In this document: in pieces, positions 28,839 through 38,900 of the stretch
Position numbering within the stretch: position 1 is the first letter of the stretch
How the letters are laid out: each line of letters opens with the position of its first letter
Origin: Variovorax sp. J2L1-78
GTDB taxonomy: Bacteria; Pseudomonadota; Gammaproteobacteria; Burkholderiales; Burkholderiaceae_C
Assembly: GCF_030317205.1 (NCBI RefSeq)
Contig: NZ_JASZYB010000004.1
Coordinates: forward strand, 558,001 to 622,000
DNA length: 64,000 nucleotides
Direction: 5' to 3'
Program-made: the position numbers and the translations under genes
The notes under the pieces: generated by a model
Told to the model about the DNA's origin: nothing
Database searches by the model: none
What the model saw: only the letters and a program-made list of their open reading frames with translations

Positions 28839-28855
28839 AATTGTGTTTAATTGTG
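28839..28855. promoter_or_regulatory. Possible operator: tandem AATTGTG repeats
   Basis: AATTGTG occurs at 28839-28845 and again at 28849-28855, ten bases apart, so both copies face the same side of the helix. The site lies directly upstream of the 89-residue gene within a stretch of low GC (about 28830-28930). It may be an operator or part of the promoter; nothing in the window identifies the binding protein. Confidence 0.25.
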
Positions 28856-28930
28856 GCCCGCATCACAAGGCAAAACTTCACGCTTTAGTTCACATATGAG
28901 AACCAATGGGTTAACACTTTTGGCGCGCTC

Positions 28931-29110
28931 TCACGGCATGCCGAGGTGGCAACGCACATCCTGAGCGGAAGTGCCCACTTCGGCCACTGCTGTCCGCAGT
29001 TGGTATTCATCCACACCGAGCGTGTCGAGCCAATATTCAAGGGTCTGATGCTGCGTGACGTCGACCGAACGGGTCTCGAATGCGCCGACGGTCGGGGTGG
29101 GTTCGTGCAT
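28931..29110 (-). CDS. DUF3606 domain protein
   Basis: A 59-residue protein almost entirely made of a DUF3606 domain, recognised by the pattern LEYWLDTLGVDEYQLRTAV followed by VGTSAQDVRCHL. The family is short, helical, of unknown function and common in Burkholderiales and rhizobia. The start is supported by an AGGAG sequence upstream of the ATG. It is divergent from the bcs operon across about 220 bases. The open frame extends further upstream to 29332, but that part has no DUF3606 character. Confidence 0.72.
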   Translation of the reverse strand: MHEPTPTVGAFETRSVDVTQHQTLEYWLDTLGVDEYQLRTAVAEVGTSAQDVRCHLGMP

Positions 29111-29289
29111 GACGCGGTTCTCCTGAAATGAGCGCAGAAGGGTTCTCCGCGTTGACCGTCGGCGCTGCCGGACAAGAGCGCGTGGCCACGCCATCAAACT
29201 GCTGACGGCGAGAGGGACGGAAGCATGGCACCTGCCGGCACAGGCGTTGTCTGAAACAAACGTATCCGCAATGTCACCAATCGCTTTTG

Positions 29290-29318
29290 TTGTCAGCGCC
29301 CACTGTCGCCGTGACAAT
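29290..29318 (+). promoter_or_regulatory. Candidate sigma70-type promoter of the bcs operon
   Basis: TTGTCA at 29290-29295 and GACAAT at 29313-29318 are separated by 17 bases and match the -35 and -10 consensus at 5/6 and 4/6. They lie so close to the bcsD ATG (29331) that the transcript would be nearly leaderless, and no Shine-Dalgarno sequence precedes that ATG. The rest of the 29111-29330 gap shows no stronger candidate. Confidence 0.3.
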
Positions 29319-29330
29319 GCATTTACCTTC

Positions 29331-29816
29331 ATGACGCCTCCCTCCCCCGCCCTCGCCTACTACGAACGCACGGCCTGCTCGGCGCAATGGCTCGCGTTCA
29401 ACCGGGCCCTGGCGATCGAGCTGGGTGCCGGTCTGCCGCCGGAGGAGAATCGCCGGCTGTTCGCCCGGATCGGTGAACGCGTCGCCCGGCAGTTGCCGGT
29501 GGCGCGCTGCACGACGCTGGGCGAGCTCGAAGACGCCTTCAACGCACGCTGGGAATCCATCGGCTGGGGTTTCGGCCGCCTGGAGGAAGGCGCCCAGACG
29601 CTGTCGATCACCCACGATTGCAGCCCGCTGGCCGTGGCTTTCGGCGCCGACGCGGCCAGCTGGACCAGCGGCTTTCTGGAGGGTGCCTACCAGGCGTGGT
29701 TCCAGGCACAGGGCAGCCCGGCCGGCCTGCGCGTGCAGGCGATGGCCCGCAGCGGGGAAGCCGCCGACACCCTTGTGACCCAGGTGCAGCTGGCGCTCGG
29801 AAAGTTCGCCGGATGA
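29331..29816 (+). CDS. bcsD: Cellulose synthase subunit BcsD
   Basis: A 161-residue protein of the BcsD family (type I cellulose operons), a periplasmic octameric ring that helps crystallise emerging glucan chains in Komagataeibacter. The segments LAYYERTACSAQWLAFNRAL, ELEDAFNARWESIGWG and SWTSGFLEGAYQAWFQAQG are characteristic. It lacks a signal peptide, as is usual for the family. The ATG at 29331 is chosen over the TTG at 29247 because family proteins start near this point. It is the first gene of the operon and overlaps bcsP by four bases (ATGA). Confidence 0.85.
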   Translation: MTPPSPALAYYERTACSAQWLAFNRALAIELGAGLPPEENRRLFARIGERVARQLPVARCTTLGELEDAFNARWESIGWGFGRLEEGAQTLSITHDCSPLAVAFGADAASWTSGFLEGAYQAWFQAQGSPAGLRVQAMARSGEAADTLVTQVQLALGKFAG

Positions 29817-30172
29817 AAGACGCCAAGGCGCCGCAGGAAGATGTCACCGGGCTGTTCCGCAAATTCGGCGGCGACGCGGCGGCTTACAAGGAATTCGCAC
29901 CGGCGGACATCCCGGCCGCCACGCGTCCCATCGCGCCGGTCCCCGCCCCGTTGCCGGCCCTGCACGCGCTGGCACCGGCCCCGGCGGCGGGCGTTACGCC
30001 CCCCCCGGTCGCGCCCGCCGCCGAGCCGTTGCCGGTCGCGGCCAAGGAGGCGCCCGTGGTGCCTTCGGCCCCGCGCGAACTCGATCGGCTGTTCGCGCGT
30101 CTGGATGCCTGCACGCCGATCCCGGCCCGCGTGGCCCCTGGCCTGACGGCGCACTGGCGCAAGCCGGGCTGA
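29813..30172 (+). CDS. bcsP: Cellulose biosynthesis protein BcsP (BcsR-like N-terminus)
   Basis: A 119-residue protein. The N-terminus (DVTGLFRKFGGDAAAYKEF) fits the BcsR/BcsP short domain found in accessory cellulose proteins. Residues 30-90 are a Pro/Ala-rich, probably disordered segment, and the C-terminus (RELDRLFARLDA) forms a second helix. BcsR in E. coli partners with BcsQ at the inner face of the synthase; no bcsQ is next to it here. The start codon overlaps the bcsD stop. The BcsP name follows betaproteobacterial cellulose operons and is moderately certain. Confidence 0.7.
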   Translation: MKDAKAPQEDVTGLFRKFGGDAAAYKEFAPADIPAATRPIAPVPAPLPALHALAPAPAAGVTPPPVAPAAEPLPVAAKEAPVVPSAPRELDRLFARLDACTPIPARVAPGLTAHWRKPG

Positions 30173-30239
30173 TGCCGGTGATCCCGGTGCTGGTGCGGCG
30201 CCCTACGGCGCCTGCTTTTCTCTCTGCGCAGGTGCCCCC

Positions 30240-32417
30240 ATGACATCCAACGCCCCCGCCTCGGCCGACACCCCGCTGCTCGGCCGCCTTCCCTGGCTGC
30301 GCGCCATCGCCTGGGCCGTGACGGCGGTGCTGATGGCTGCGCTGGTCATCGCGCCGCTCACGCTGAACCAGCAGCTCACGCTGTCGATCGCCATCTTCAT
30401 CGCCGCGCTCGTGATCAACCGCTTCGGCGGGCGCTTCGCGACGCTGGCGATGATCTTCCTGTCGGTGATCGCGTCCTCGCGCTACATGTACTGGCGCCTG
30501 ACCGAAACGATGGTGATGGACAACCCGCTCGACCTCGTGCTGGGCGTCGGGCTGCTGATGGCGGAGCTGTACGCCTTCATCGTGCTGCTGCTGGGCTACG
30601 TCCAGACCGCCTGGCCGCTGGAGCGCAAGCCGGTCGCGATGCCCGACGATGTCGCGCAGTGGCCCACGGTCGACCTGTTCATCCCGACCTACAACGAGCC
30701 GCTGTCGGTGGTGCGCGCCACGGTGCTGGCCGCGCAGTCGATCGACTGGCCGCGCGACAAGCTGAAGATCTTCGTGCTCGACGATGGCCGTCGCGAGGAA
30801 TTCCGCGTGTTCTGCGAGGCGGTGGGCGTGAGCCACGTCACCCGCGACAACAACCGCCACGCCAAGGCCGGCAACATCAACGCGGCGCTCAAGCACACCA
30901 CCGGCGAATTCATCGCGATCTTCGACTGCGACCACATCCCCACGCGCTCCTTCCTGCAGATCGCCATGGGCTGGTTCGGCAAGGACCCAAAGCTGGGCAT
31001 GGTGCAGACGCCGCACTACTTCTTCTCGGCCGACCCCTTCGAGAAGAACCTCGGCACCTTCGGCACCGTGCCCAACGAGGGCGAACTGTTCTACGGCCTG
31101 ATCCAGGACGGCAACGACCTCTGGAACGCGACCTTCTTCTGCGGCTCCTGCGCGGTGCTGCGCCGCACGATCTGCGAAGAGGTCGGCGGCATCGCGGTCG
31201 AGACGGTGACCGAAGACGCCCACACCGCACTCAAGATGCACCGCCTGGGCTACAACACCGCCTACCTCGCGCTGCCGCAGGCGGCGGGCCTCGCGACCGA
31301 AAGCCTCTCGGGCCACGTCGGCCAGCGCATCCGCTGGGCGCGCGGCATGGCGCAGATCTTTCGCATCGACAACCCGCTGTTCGGCCGCGGGCTGCAATGG
31401 GCGCAGCGCCTGTGCTACGTCAACGCGATGCTGCACTTTTTGTACGGCCTGCCGCGGCTGATCTACCTGACCGCCCCGCTGGCCTACCTGTTCTTCGGCG
31501 CCAGCGTGATCCACGCGTCGGCCTCGATGATCTTCGCCTACGCGCTCCCGCACATCTTCCACGCCAACCTCACCAACAGCCGCATCCAGGGGCGCTTCCG
31601 CTACCTGTTCTGGAACGAGGTGTACGAGGCGGTGCTGGCCTGGTACATCTTCCGGCCCACGCTGGTGGCGCTGATCAACCCCAAGCTCGGCAGCTTCAAC
31701 GTGACGGCCAAGGGCGGCCTCATCCAGGAAGAGTATTTCGACACCAGCATCGCCAAGGCCAGCCTGTTCCTGCTGGCGCTCAACTTCCTGGGCGTGGCGG
31801 CCGGCCTGTGGCGCCTGACCTGGGTCGACCCGGACAACATCGCGACGGTCTGGCTGAACCTGGCCTGGACCTTCTACAACTTGGTGATCCTGGGCGCCTG
31901 CGTGGCGGCCGCCAACGAGACGCGGCAACTGCGCAACGCACACCGCATCACGCTGCAGATCCCGGCCACGCTGTACCTGCCCGACGGCCAGGCGCTGCAG
32001 GGCCAGACCTCCGACTTCTCGACCGGCGGCCTCGGGCTCGACCTGCCGGCCGACCTGTCGCTGGCGCAGGACGCGCCGCTCGCGGTGGCGCTCTACCGCG
32101 GCGAGACCGAATTCCGCTTTCCCGCCACGGTGCGCTTCAGCCGCGGCAAGCGCCTGGGCCTGGCCTTCGCGCCGCTGAGCTTCGAGCAGGAGCGCGCACT
32201 GGTGCAATGCACCACCGCCCGTGCCGACATCTGGGCCGCGCGCTGGGGCAACCACCCGCGCGCCGCGGTGCACCGCGTGATCGGCCACATCGCGCGCATC
32301 AGCGCGATCGGCTTCAAGGACATGTTCTCCCACTACTACCGTGCCGGCCTGCGCAAGCTGCGTCCGGCCGCTCCGCGCTCGCCGCAGGCCGCCGTCGGCG
32401 CCAAGGAACCCACCTGA
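30240..32417 (+). CDS. bcsA: Cellulose synthase catalytic subunit (UDP-forming)
   Basis: A 725-residue inner-membrane glycosyltransferase (GT2) that polymerises UDP-glucose into beta-1,4-glucan. N-terminal membrane helices precede the catalytic domain, with DDG at about 180, DCD at 229-231, TED at 324-326 and QRIRW at 362-366. More helices follow, and then a C-terminal PilZ domain with RNAHR (565-569) and DFSTGG (592-597), the complete c-di-GMP-binding RxxxR plus DxSxxG set. Allosteric activation by c-di-GMP is therefore expected. The start lies 67 bases after bcsP; the stop overlaps the bcsB start (TGATG). Confidence 0.97.
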   Translation: MTSNAPASADTPLLGRLPWLRAIAWAVTAVLMAALVIAPLTLNQQLTLSIAIFIAALVINRFGGRFATLAMIFLSVIASSRYMYWRLTETMVMDNPLDLVLGVGLLMAELYAFIVLLLGYVQTAWPLERKPVAMPDDVAQWPTVDLFIPTYNEPLSVVRATVLAAQSIDWPRDKLKIFVLDDGRREEFRVFCEAVGVSHVTRDNNRHAKAGNINAALKHTTGEFIAIFDCDHIPTRSFLQIAMGWFGKDPKLGMVQTPHYFFSADPFEKNLGTFGTVPNEGELFYGLIQDGNDLWNATFFCGSCAVLRRTICEEVGGIAVETVTEDAHTALKMHRLGYNTAYLALPQAAGLATESLSGHVGQRIRWARGMAQIFRIDNPLFGRGLQWAQRLCYVNAMLHFLYGLPRLIYLTAPLAYLFFGASVIHASASMIFAYALPHIFHANLTNSRIQGRFRYLFWNEVYEAVLAWYIFRPTLVALINPKLGSFNVTAKGGLIQEEYFDTSIAKASLFLLALNFLGVAAGLWRLTWVDPDNIATVWLNLAWTFYNLVILGACVAAANETRQLRNAHRITLQIPATLYLPDGQALQGQTSDFSTGGLGLDLPADLSLAQDAPLAVALYRGETEFRFPATVRFSRGKRLGLAFAPLSFEQERALVQCTTARADIWAARWGNHPRAAVHRVIGHIARISAIGFKDMFSHYYRAGLRKLRPAAPRSPQAAVGAKEPT

Positions 32418-34732
32418 TGATGCAGGCCGCTTTCGCTCGTTCTTCCTCCGTGCCGCCGCACCTGCTGCGCGCCACCTCGGTGCTGGTCGCCTTGCTGGCC
32501 TGGGCCGGCGGTGCCGCCGGTCCGGCGGCGGCGCAGGCACCCGCTGCCATGGCGCCCACGGCTGCGCCTGCCGCCGCCCCTGCGGTGGCCGCCGCACCCA
32601 CCGGCACCGCCCGCGAATTCACGCTGACCCAGCTCGGCCTCAACTACGCCATCCAGCTGCGCGGCGTGAGCGGCACCGTCGGCATCCCGTTCAGCGTGCG
32701 CGCGGACGAACTGGTCACCAGCGCCGGCTTGCGGCTGAACTACGCCTATTCGCCGGCGCTGATCCCCGAGCTGTCGCACCTCAAGGTGAGCGTGAACGAC
32801 GTGCTGGTGTCGACGATCGCGCTGCCGCGCGAGGGCGCCGGCAAGCCGCAGACGGCCGACATCACGATCGACCGCCGCCTGGTCACCGACTTCAACCGCA
32901 TCAACGTCGAGCTGGTCGGCCACTACACGCGCGAATGCGAAGACCCGCAGCACAGCAGCCTGTGGGCCAAGGTCGATGCGTCGAGCACGCTGCGGCTCAA
33001 CGTCGTACCGCTGAAGACCGCGAGCGACCTCGCGGTGCTGCCGCAGCCCTTCTTCGACCGGCGCGACGTGCGCCGCGCGAGCATTCCCTTCGTCTTCGGC
33101 GGCACGCCGTCGTCGACCACGCTCGAAGTGGCCGGCATCGTGTCGTCGTGGTTCGGCGCGCTCGCGGGCTACCGCGGCGCGACCTTCCCGGTGTCGAGCG
33201 ATGCCCTGCCCGCGTCCAACGCCGTGGTGTTCGCCACGCCCGAGACCGCCATCCCCGGCCTGACGCTGCCGGCCATCGCCGGCCCGACGGTCACGGTCGT
33301 CGACCACCCGCAGGACGCCACGCGCAAGCTGCTGCTGGTGATGGGCCGCAACCCCGGCGAACTGCGCAGCGCCGCCACCGCGCTCACGCTGAACGCGCGC
33401 ACCTTCACCGGCGCCAGCGTCACCATCCCGAGCCTGCAGGAGATCCCGGCACGCAAGCCCTACGACGCCCCGCGCTGGATCGCGAGCGACCGCCCGGTGC
33501 AGCTGGGCGAGCTGACGCAGGCGGCCGACCTCAACGTGAGCGGCTATTCGCCGGACGTGGTCAAGGTCAACCTGCAGATGCCGCCGGACCTGTTCACCTG
33601 GCGTTCGCGCGGCATCCCGCTCGACCTGCACTACCGCTACACGCCGCGGGTGCGCAACGACCAGTCGACGCTCAACGTGAGCGTCGACGACAGCTTCATC
33701 GGCTCGCTGCCGCTGCGCACCGCGAACCCGGGCGGCGACCGCTGGTGGAACCCGCTCGCGACCAAGCTGCTGCCCGATGGCGTCATCGCCCAGCAGCGCG
33801 AGGTCCTGCTGCCGCCGCTGGCGCTGGGCTCGCGCAGCCAGCTGCGCATGCACTACTACTTCCAGCCCGCGGCCGGCAACTGCCAGACGCTGCTGGACAA
33901 CGTACGCGGCGCGATCGACCCGACCTCGACCGTCGACATCTCGAAGTTCCCCCACTACATGGCCATGCCCGAGCTGGCGGCCTACGCCAACAGCGGCTTC
34001 CCCTTCTCCCGCCTGGCCGACCTGGCCGAGACGGCGGTGGTGCTGCCCGACCAGCCCGGCGCGGCCGACGCCGAGACCTACCTGGCGCTGCTGGGCCAGT
34101 TCGGCAACGCCACCGGCTACCCGGCCCTGCGCGTGGCCGTGACCCGCGCGGCCAACGTGGCGCAGCACGCCGACCGCGACCTGCTGGTCATCGGCAGCCT
34201 GCAGAACCAGCCGCTCTTCACGGAATGGGCCGCGCGCATGCCGCTGCAGCGCAAGGGGGCGTCGCCCGCGCAGACCTTCAGCCTGGGCGAATGGATCGAC
34301 GACAACCTGCACCTCATCACCGGCACGCGCCAGCGCGAGGACCTGCCCAGCACGGTGCAGATGACGGTGGCCGAGGACGGCAGCGACGCCGTGCTGGCGG
34401 GCTTCGAGTCGCCGCTGCGCGCCGGTCGCAGCGTGGTCGCCGTGGTCACCAATGCGGCTTCCCAACCCTCGCTGCTCAACGCGCTGATGACGCCCGAGCT
34501 GCTGCAGCGCATCCAAGGCAGCACCGCCATCGTGCGCGGCGCGCAGGTCAACAGCCTGCTGGCCGGCGACAGCTACTACGTGGGCCGCCTGCCGCCCTGG
34601 GCCTGGCTGCAATGGAACCTTTCGCGCAGCCCGCTGCTGCTGGCCGGTGGCGCGCTGCTGGTGGCCCTGCTCGGCGCAGCCGCGGCCTATGCCAGCCTGC
34701 AGGCGCGCGCCCGAAAGCGACTGCGGCCATGA
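32417..34732 (+). CDS. bcsB: Cellulose synthase periplasmic subunit BcsB
   Basis: A 771-residue periplasmic subunit that guides the glucan from BcsA. It has an N-terminal signal sequence followed by an Ala/Pro-rich linker, then two repeats of jelly-roll and flavodoxin-like domains (for example LNYAYSPALIPELSHLKVSVND and LHYRYTPRVRNDQSTLNVSVDD), and a single C-terminal membrane helix at about residues 735-760 that packs against BcsA. Translation is coupled to bcsA (one-base overlap) and to bcsZ (ATGA). Confidence 0.95.
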   Translation: MMQAAFARSSSVPPHLLRATSVLVALLAWAGGAAGPAAAQAPAAMAPTAAPAAAPAVAAAPTGTAREFTLTQLGLNYAIQLRGVSGTVGIPFSVRADELVTSAGLRLNYAYSPALIPELSHLKVSVNDVLVSTIALPREGAGKPQTADITIDRRLVTDFNRINVELVGHYTRECEDPQHSSLWAKVDASSTLRLNVVPLKTASDLAVLPQPFFDRRDVRRASIPFVFGGTPSSTTLEVAGIVSSWFGALAGYRGATFPVSSDALPASNAVVFATPETAIPGLTLPAIAGPTVTVVDHPQDATRKLLLVMGRNPGELRSAATALTLNARTFTGASVTIPSLQEIPARKPYDAPRWIASDRPVQLGELTQAADLNVSGYSPDVVKVNLQMPPDLFTWRSRGIPLDLHYRYTPRVRNDQSTLNVSVDDSFIGSLPLRTANPGGDRWWNPLATKLLPDGVIAQQREVLLPPLALGSRSQLRMHYYFQPAAGNCQTLLDNVRGAIDPTSTVDISKFPHYMAMPELAAYANSGFPFSRLADLAETAVVLPDQPGAADAETYLALLGQFGNATGYPALRVAVTRAANVAQHADRDLLVIGSLQNQPLFTEWAARMPLQRKGASPAQTFSLGEWIDDNLHLITGTRQREDLPSTVQMTVAEDGSDAVLAGFESPLRAGRSVVAVVTNAASQPSLLNALMTPELLQRIQGSTAIVRGAQVNSLLAGDSYYVGRLPPWAWLQWNLSRSPLLLAGGALLVALLGAAAAYASLQARARKRLRP

Positions 34733-35910
34733 CGATCCGACGACGCGACGCGCTCGCCGCCGCCCTGCTCGGGCCCGCGCTCTCGGCCTTGCCCGCGCAC
34801 GCGCAGACCTCGCTGGGCGGCTGCATGCCGATGGGCGACTGGACCAGCTTCGCCGCACGCCATATCCAGCCCGACGGCCGCGTGATCGACTTCGACACGC
34901 CGCAGCAGCATTCCACCTCCGAAGGGCAGTCGTACGCGATGTTCTTCGCGCTGGTACACGACGACCGCCGCAACTTCGAACGCGTGCTGGCCTGGACCGA
35001 ATTCAACCTGAGCGGGGGCAGCCTGGCGCAGCGCCTGCCGGCCTGGCAATGGGGCCGCAAGACCGACGGCGGTTGGGGCGTGCTCGACCCCAATCCCGCC
35101 TCCGACGCCGACCTGTGGATCGCCTATGCGCTGCTCGAGGCCGCCCGCTTGTGGGACGAGCCGCGCTACCGCACACTGGGCCGCGCGCTGCTTGCGCTGG
35201 TGGTGCGCGAAGAGGTCGTCGTGCTGCCCGGCCTCGGCCGCATGCTGCTGCCCTGGCCGAAGTCCTTGGGCAAGGGGCCGGTCTGGCGGCTCAACGCGAG
35301 CTACCTGCCGCTGCAGTTGCTGCGTCGCTTCCATCAGGAAGAGCCCACCGGCCCCTGGAACGAGATCGCGACCAACACCGTACGCATGATCGGCGCGACC
35401 GCACCGCAGGGCTTCGCGCCCGACTGGTGCGGCTGGTCGACCGAGCAGAAGGCCTTCGTCGTCGACCCCGACAAAGGCGCGACCGGCGGCTACGACGCGA
35501 TCCGCGTCTACCTCTGGGCCGGCATGCTGAGCCCACAGGAGCCGGCGCGCGCGACGCTGCTGAAGTCGCTGTACGGCCCGCGCCGCGCGCTCGAGAAATC
35601 GCCGGCGCCGCCCGAGTACGTCGACACCGGCACCGGCATCACACGTGGCACCGGCCCCGCGGGCTTCAGCGGGGCGCTGCTGCCCTACCTGAAGGCGCAG
35701 GACGCCACCGCCGCCCTCGCCGCCCAACTCGCGCGCATCCCGCTCGACCTCGGCGGCACCGCCCCGGCCGGCCCGAGGCCGCTGCCCTATTACGAGCGCA
35801 TGCTGCTGCTCTTCGCGCAAGGCTGGCTCGACGGCCGCTACGCCTTCACGAAGACCGGCGCGCTGCAACCCCAATGGAGACCCGCATGCCCATCCACCCG
35901 GACCGCCTGA
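34729..35910 (+). CDS. bcsZ: Periplasmic endo-beta-1,4-glucanase (GH8)
   Basis: A 393-residue glycoside hydrolase family 8 enzyme that trims or releases glucan during export. The catalytic Glu is Glu65 in STSEGQSYAM, and the GGWGVLDPNPASDADLWIAYAL and TGGYDAIRVYLWAG segments are conserved, the latter with the second acidic residue. The N-terminus (MTIRRRDALAAALLGPAL) has an Arg-rich start before a hydrophobic stretch ending AHA, which resembles a twin-arginine signal. The gene overlaps bcsB by four bases and bcsC by up to 25. Confidence 0.94.
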   Translation: MTIRRRDALAAALLGPALSALPAHAQTSLGGCMPMGDWTSFAARHIQPDGRVIDFDTPQQHSTSEGQSYAMFFALVHDDRRNFERVLAWTEFNLSGGSLAQRLPAWQWGRKTDGGWGVLDPNPASDADLWIAYALLEAARLWDEPRYRTLGRALLALVVREEVVVLPGLGRMLLPWPKSLGKGPVWRLNASYLPLQLLRRFHQEEPTGPWNEIATNTVRMIGATAPQGFAPDWCGWSTEQKAFVVDPDKGATGGYDAIRVYLWAGMLSPQEPARATLLKSLYGPRRALEKSPAPPEYVDTGTGITRGTGPAGFSGALLPYLKAQDATAALAAQLARIPLDLGGTAPAGPRPLPYYERMLLLFAQGWLDGRYAFTKTGALQPQWRPACPSTRTA

Positions 35911-38900
35911 TGCGCGGTGCAACGCCTTCGCTGCCCGCGCCCGGCGCGCGACGGCCCACGGCCGGCCAGTGGATCGCCGGCCTGGGCGTCGTGGGCGCGC
36001 TGTGCGCGAGCGGCCCGCTGTGGGCGCAGAACGACGCCAGCGCCGCCCTGATCGAGCAGGGCAACTACTGGCAGGGCATGGGCCGTGCCGACCTCGCCGA
36101 GGAAAGCTGGCGCAAGCTGCTGCGCGTCGACCCGAATTCGGCCGATGCGCTCTACGGCATGTCGCAGGTCGAGCTCGCGCGCAGCAAGCCCGACGCCGCC
36201 CGTGAATGGATCGGCCGCCTGCGCACTGCGCACCCGACCGACGCGCGCCTGGCGCGCTTCCAGCAGGGCGCGCAGCAGGCCGGCGGCCCGCAAACCGACC
36301 TGCAGCGCGCGCGCGCCGCGGCCCAAGCCGGCCGCACCGCGGAAGCCATCCAGCTCTACCGCGCGATCTTCGACAACCGGCCGCCGCCGGAACCGCTGGC
36401 GGTCGAGTACTACCAGCTGCTCGGCGGCACGCCGCAGGGCTGGGACGAGGGCCGGCGCGGGCTCGAGCAGCTCGTCAAGGACAAGCCGGACAACCTGAAC
36501 TACAGGCTGGCGCTGGCGCAGCTGCAGACCTACCGCGAGCCCTCGCGGCGCGAAGGCATCCGCACGCTGGCCGAGCTGGCCAAACGGCCCAGCGTGGGCA
36601 CCGCCGCCCGCGCGAGCTGGCGGCAGGCGCTGATCTGGCTCGACGCGCGCGCGCCCGATGCGCCGCTGTACGAGGCCTACCTCGATGGCCAGAGCGACCC
36701 GGCCGTCACCGCGCGGCTCGAGAGCCTGACCAAGCCCGACACCGCCGCGACGCCCGTGTCGCCCGCGGCCCAGCCGCTCGGCGAGGGCTACCGCGCGCTC
36801 GATCGCGGCGACACGACCACCGCCGAGGCGCGCTTCCAGCAGGCGCTGCGGGTGCAGCCCGGCGACTCGGAAGCGCTCGGCGGCATGGGCCTCATCCGGC
36901 TGCGCCAGGAACGCTTCGCGCAGGCGCAGGACTACCTCGAGCAGGCCAGCCGCACCGGCGCGCGCAAGTGGGCCTCGGCCCTGCAGAGCGCCACCTACTG
37001 GAACCTGGTCGGCCAGGCCAACACGGCACGCGACCGCAACGACCTGCCCGCCGCGCAGGCGCTGCTGGAGCGCGCAGTGCGGCTCGATGCGCGCGAACCG
37101 GTCGGCCAGATCACGCTGGCCGACCTCCGTGCGGCCCAGGGCGAACTGCCGGCCGCCGAGCAGGGCTACAAACGCGTGCTCGACGCCAAGCCGAACGACG
37201 CGCAGGCGCTGCGCGGGCTCATCAACGTCTACACCCGGCAAGGCCGCGCCGAGGAAGCCCTGGCGCTGTCGCAGAAGCTCACGCCCGAGCAGGCCGCGCA
37301 GATCGGCGGCTTGCAGAACGTGCGCGTCGAGCAGATTCGGGCCGTGGCGCGCCAGCAGAACGAGCGCGGCGACGCCGCCGGCGCCCAGCGCACGCTGGAA
37401 GACGCGATGCTCGCCAACCCCGACAGCCCCTGGCTGCGGCTCGACCTGGCCAACATCTACCGCCGCCAGGGCCTGATGCCGCAGGCGCGCGGCGTGATGG
37501 ACGGCCTCCTGATGTCGCAGCCCGACATGCCCGACGCGCTGTACGCGAGCGCGCTGCTCGCGTCCGATGCCGGCGACCCGGTGGCCGGCCTGCAGTACCT
37601 TGAGAAGGTGCCCGCCGCGGCCCGCACGCGCGACATGACGCAGCTGCAGCGCAAGCTGTGGGCGCAGGGCCAGACGCAGCAGGCGATCGCGCTTGCCAAG
37701 CAGGGCCAGCCGGCGGTCGCGCGCAACGTGCTGCAGCAGACCGAGGCCACGCTGGGCCGCGACATGCCGGCCGAGATGTGGGGCGATCTCGCCACCGCCT
37801 ATGCCGAGATCGGCGACGCGCCGCGGGCGCTCGCCATGAGCCGGCAGCTGCTCTCGCGCGGCCCCAACCCGAGCATCGGCGACCGGCTGCTGTACGCGTC
37901 GATCCTGATGAAGACGAAGCAGGACGTGGAACTCACGGCCGTGCTGCGCCAGCTGCAGGCCACGCAGATGACCGCCGCGCAGCGCAGCGACTTCGACAAC
38001 CTGCGCACCGCCTGGAGCCTGCGCCAGGCCGATGCGCTGCGCGAGATGGGCAACCTCGAAGCGGCCTACAACGCGCTGGCCCCGGTGCTGGCCGAGCGGC
38101 CGAATGACCCCGGCGTGATGGCCGCGCTGGCACGGCTCTATTCCGCGGCGCGCGACGAGCGCCAGGCGCTGGCGCTGTACCAGCGCATCCTGCAGCGCAG
38201 CCCGACGGACCTCGACACCCTGCTGGCCGCCGCCGCCAGCGCCAGCGCGCTGAAGGAACACGGCGACGCCGAGGCCTACGTGCTGGCCGCGCTGAAACAG
38301 GCGCCCGACCAGTCGCGCACGCTGGCCGCGGCCGGCCGCGTGTACCGCAACGCGGGCGACAACGGCCGCGCCGAGCAGTACCTGCGCGCCGCCGTTGCGG
38401 CCGAGACGCGTGTCGCGAGCGGCCAGGCCCGCACGCCGGTGCCCGGCGCTGCACCGGCCCCGGCGGCCAACCCCTTCGCCGGCATGACCGGCGGCGCGCC
38501 CTCGGCGGCGATGGTGCTGGGTGGTGCGGCGATGCAACCGGTGTCACTGCCGAACCAGGCCGCGTACCCGGCCGCCTATCCGGTCGCAACGCAGCCGGCA
38601 CCCGCCACCTACGGCAAGGTCAACGTGCCCGCCGGCACCGCGGGCCTGCCGTGGGCCGACACGTCGGCGCGCGCACCGACGCAAGTCGCCGGCGGCACGG
38701 CGGCCCGACGCAACGCTGCCGCGACGAACCGCAGCACCCCGGCAACGGCCACGCCGGCTGTCGCGGCAACGCCCTTCTCACCGCAGCCTGCCGCCGCACC
38801 GGGCACGCTGGCTGGCGGTTACCCGCTGCCGGTCCCTGGCAGCAACAGCGAGCCATTTCCAGCCTCGGCCGCGTCGGGCATTTCAGGCGACAGCAACTGG

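Noticed and set aside
28384..28930. tRNA-Leu as an attachment site for an integrated element
   Set aside because: No integrase and no second copy of the tRNA 3' end were found, and the following genes are ordinary apart from the AT-rich patch.
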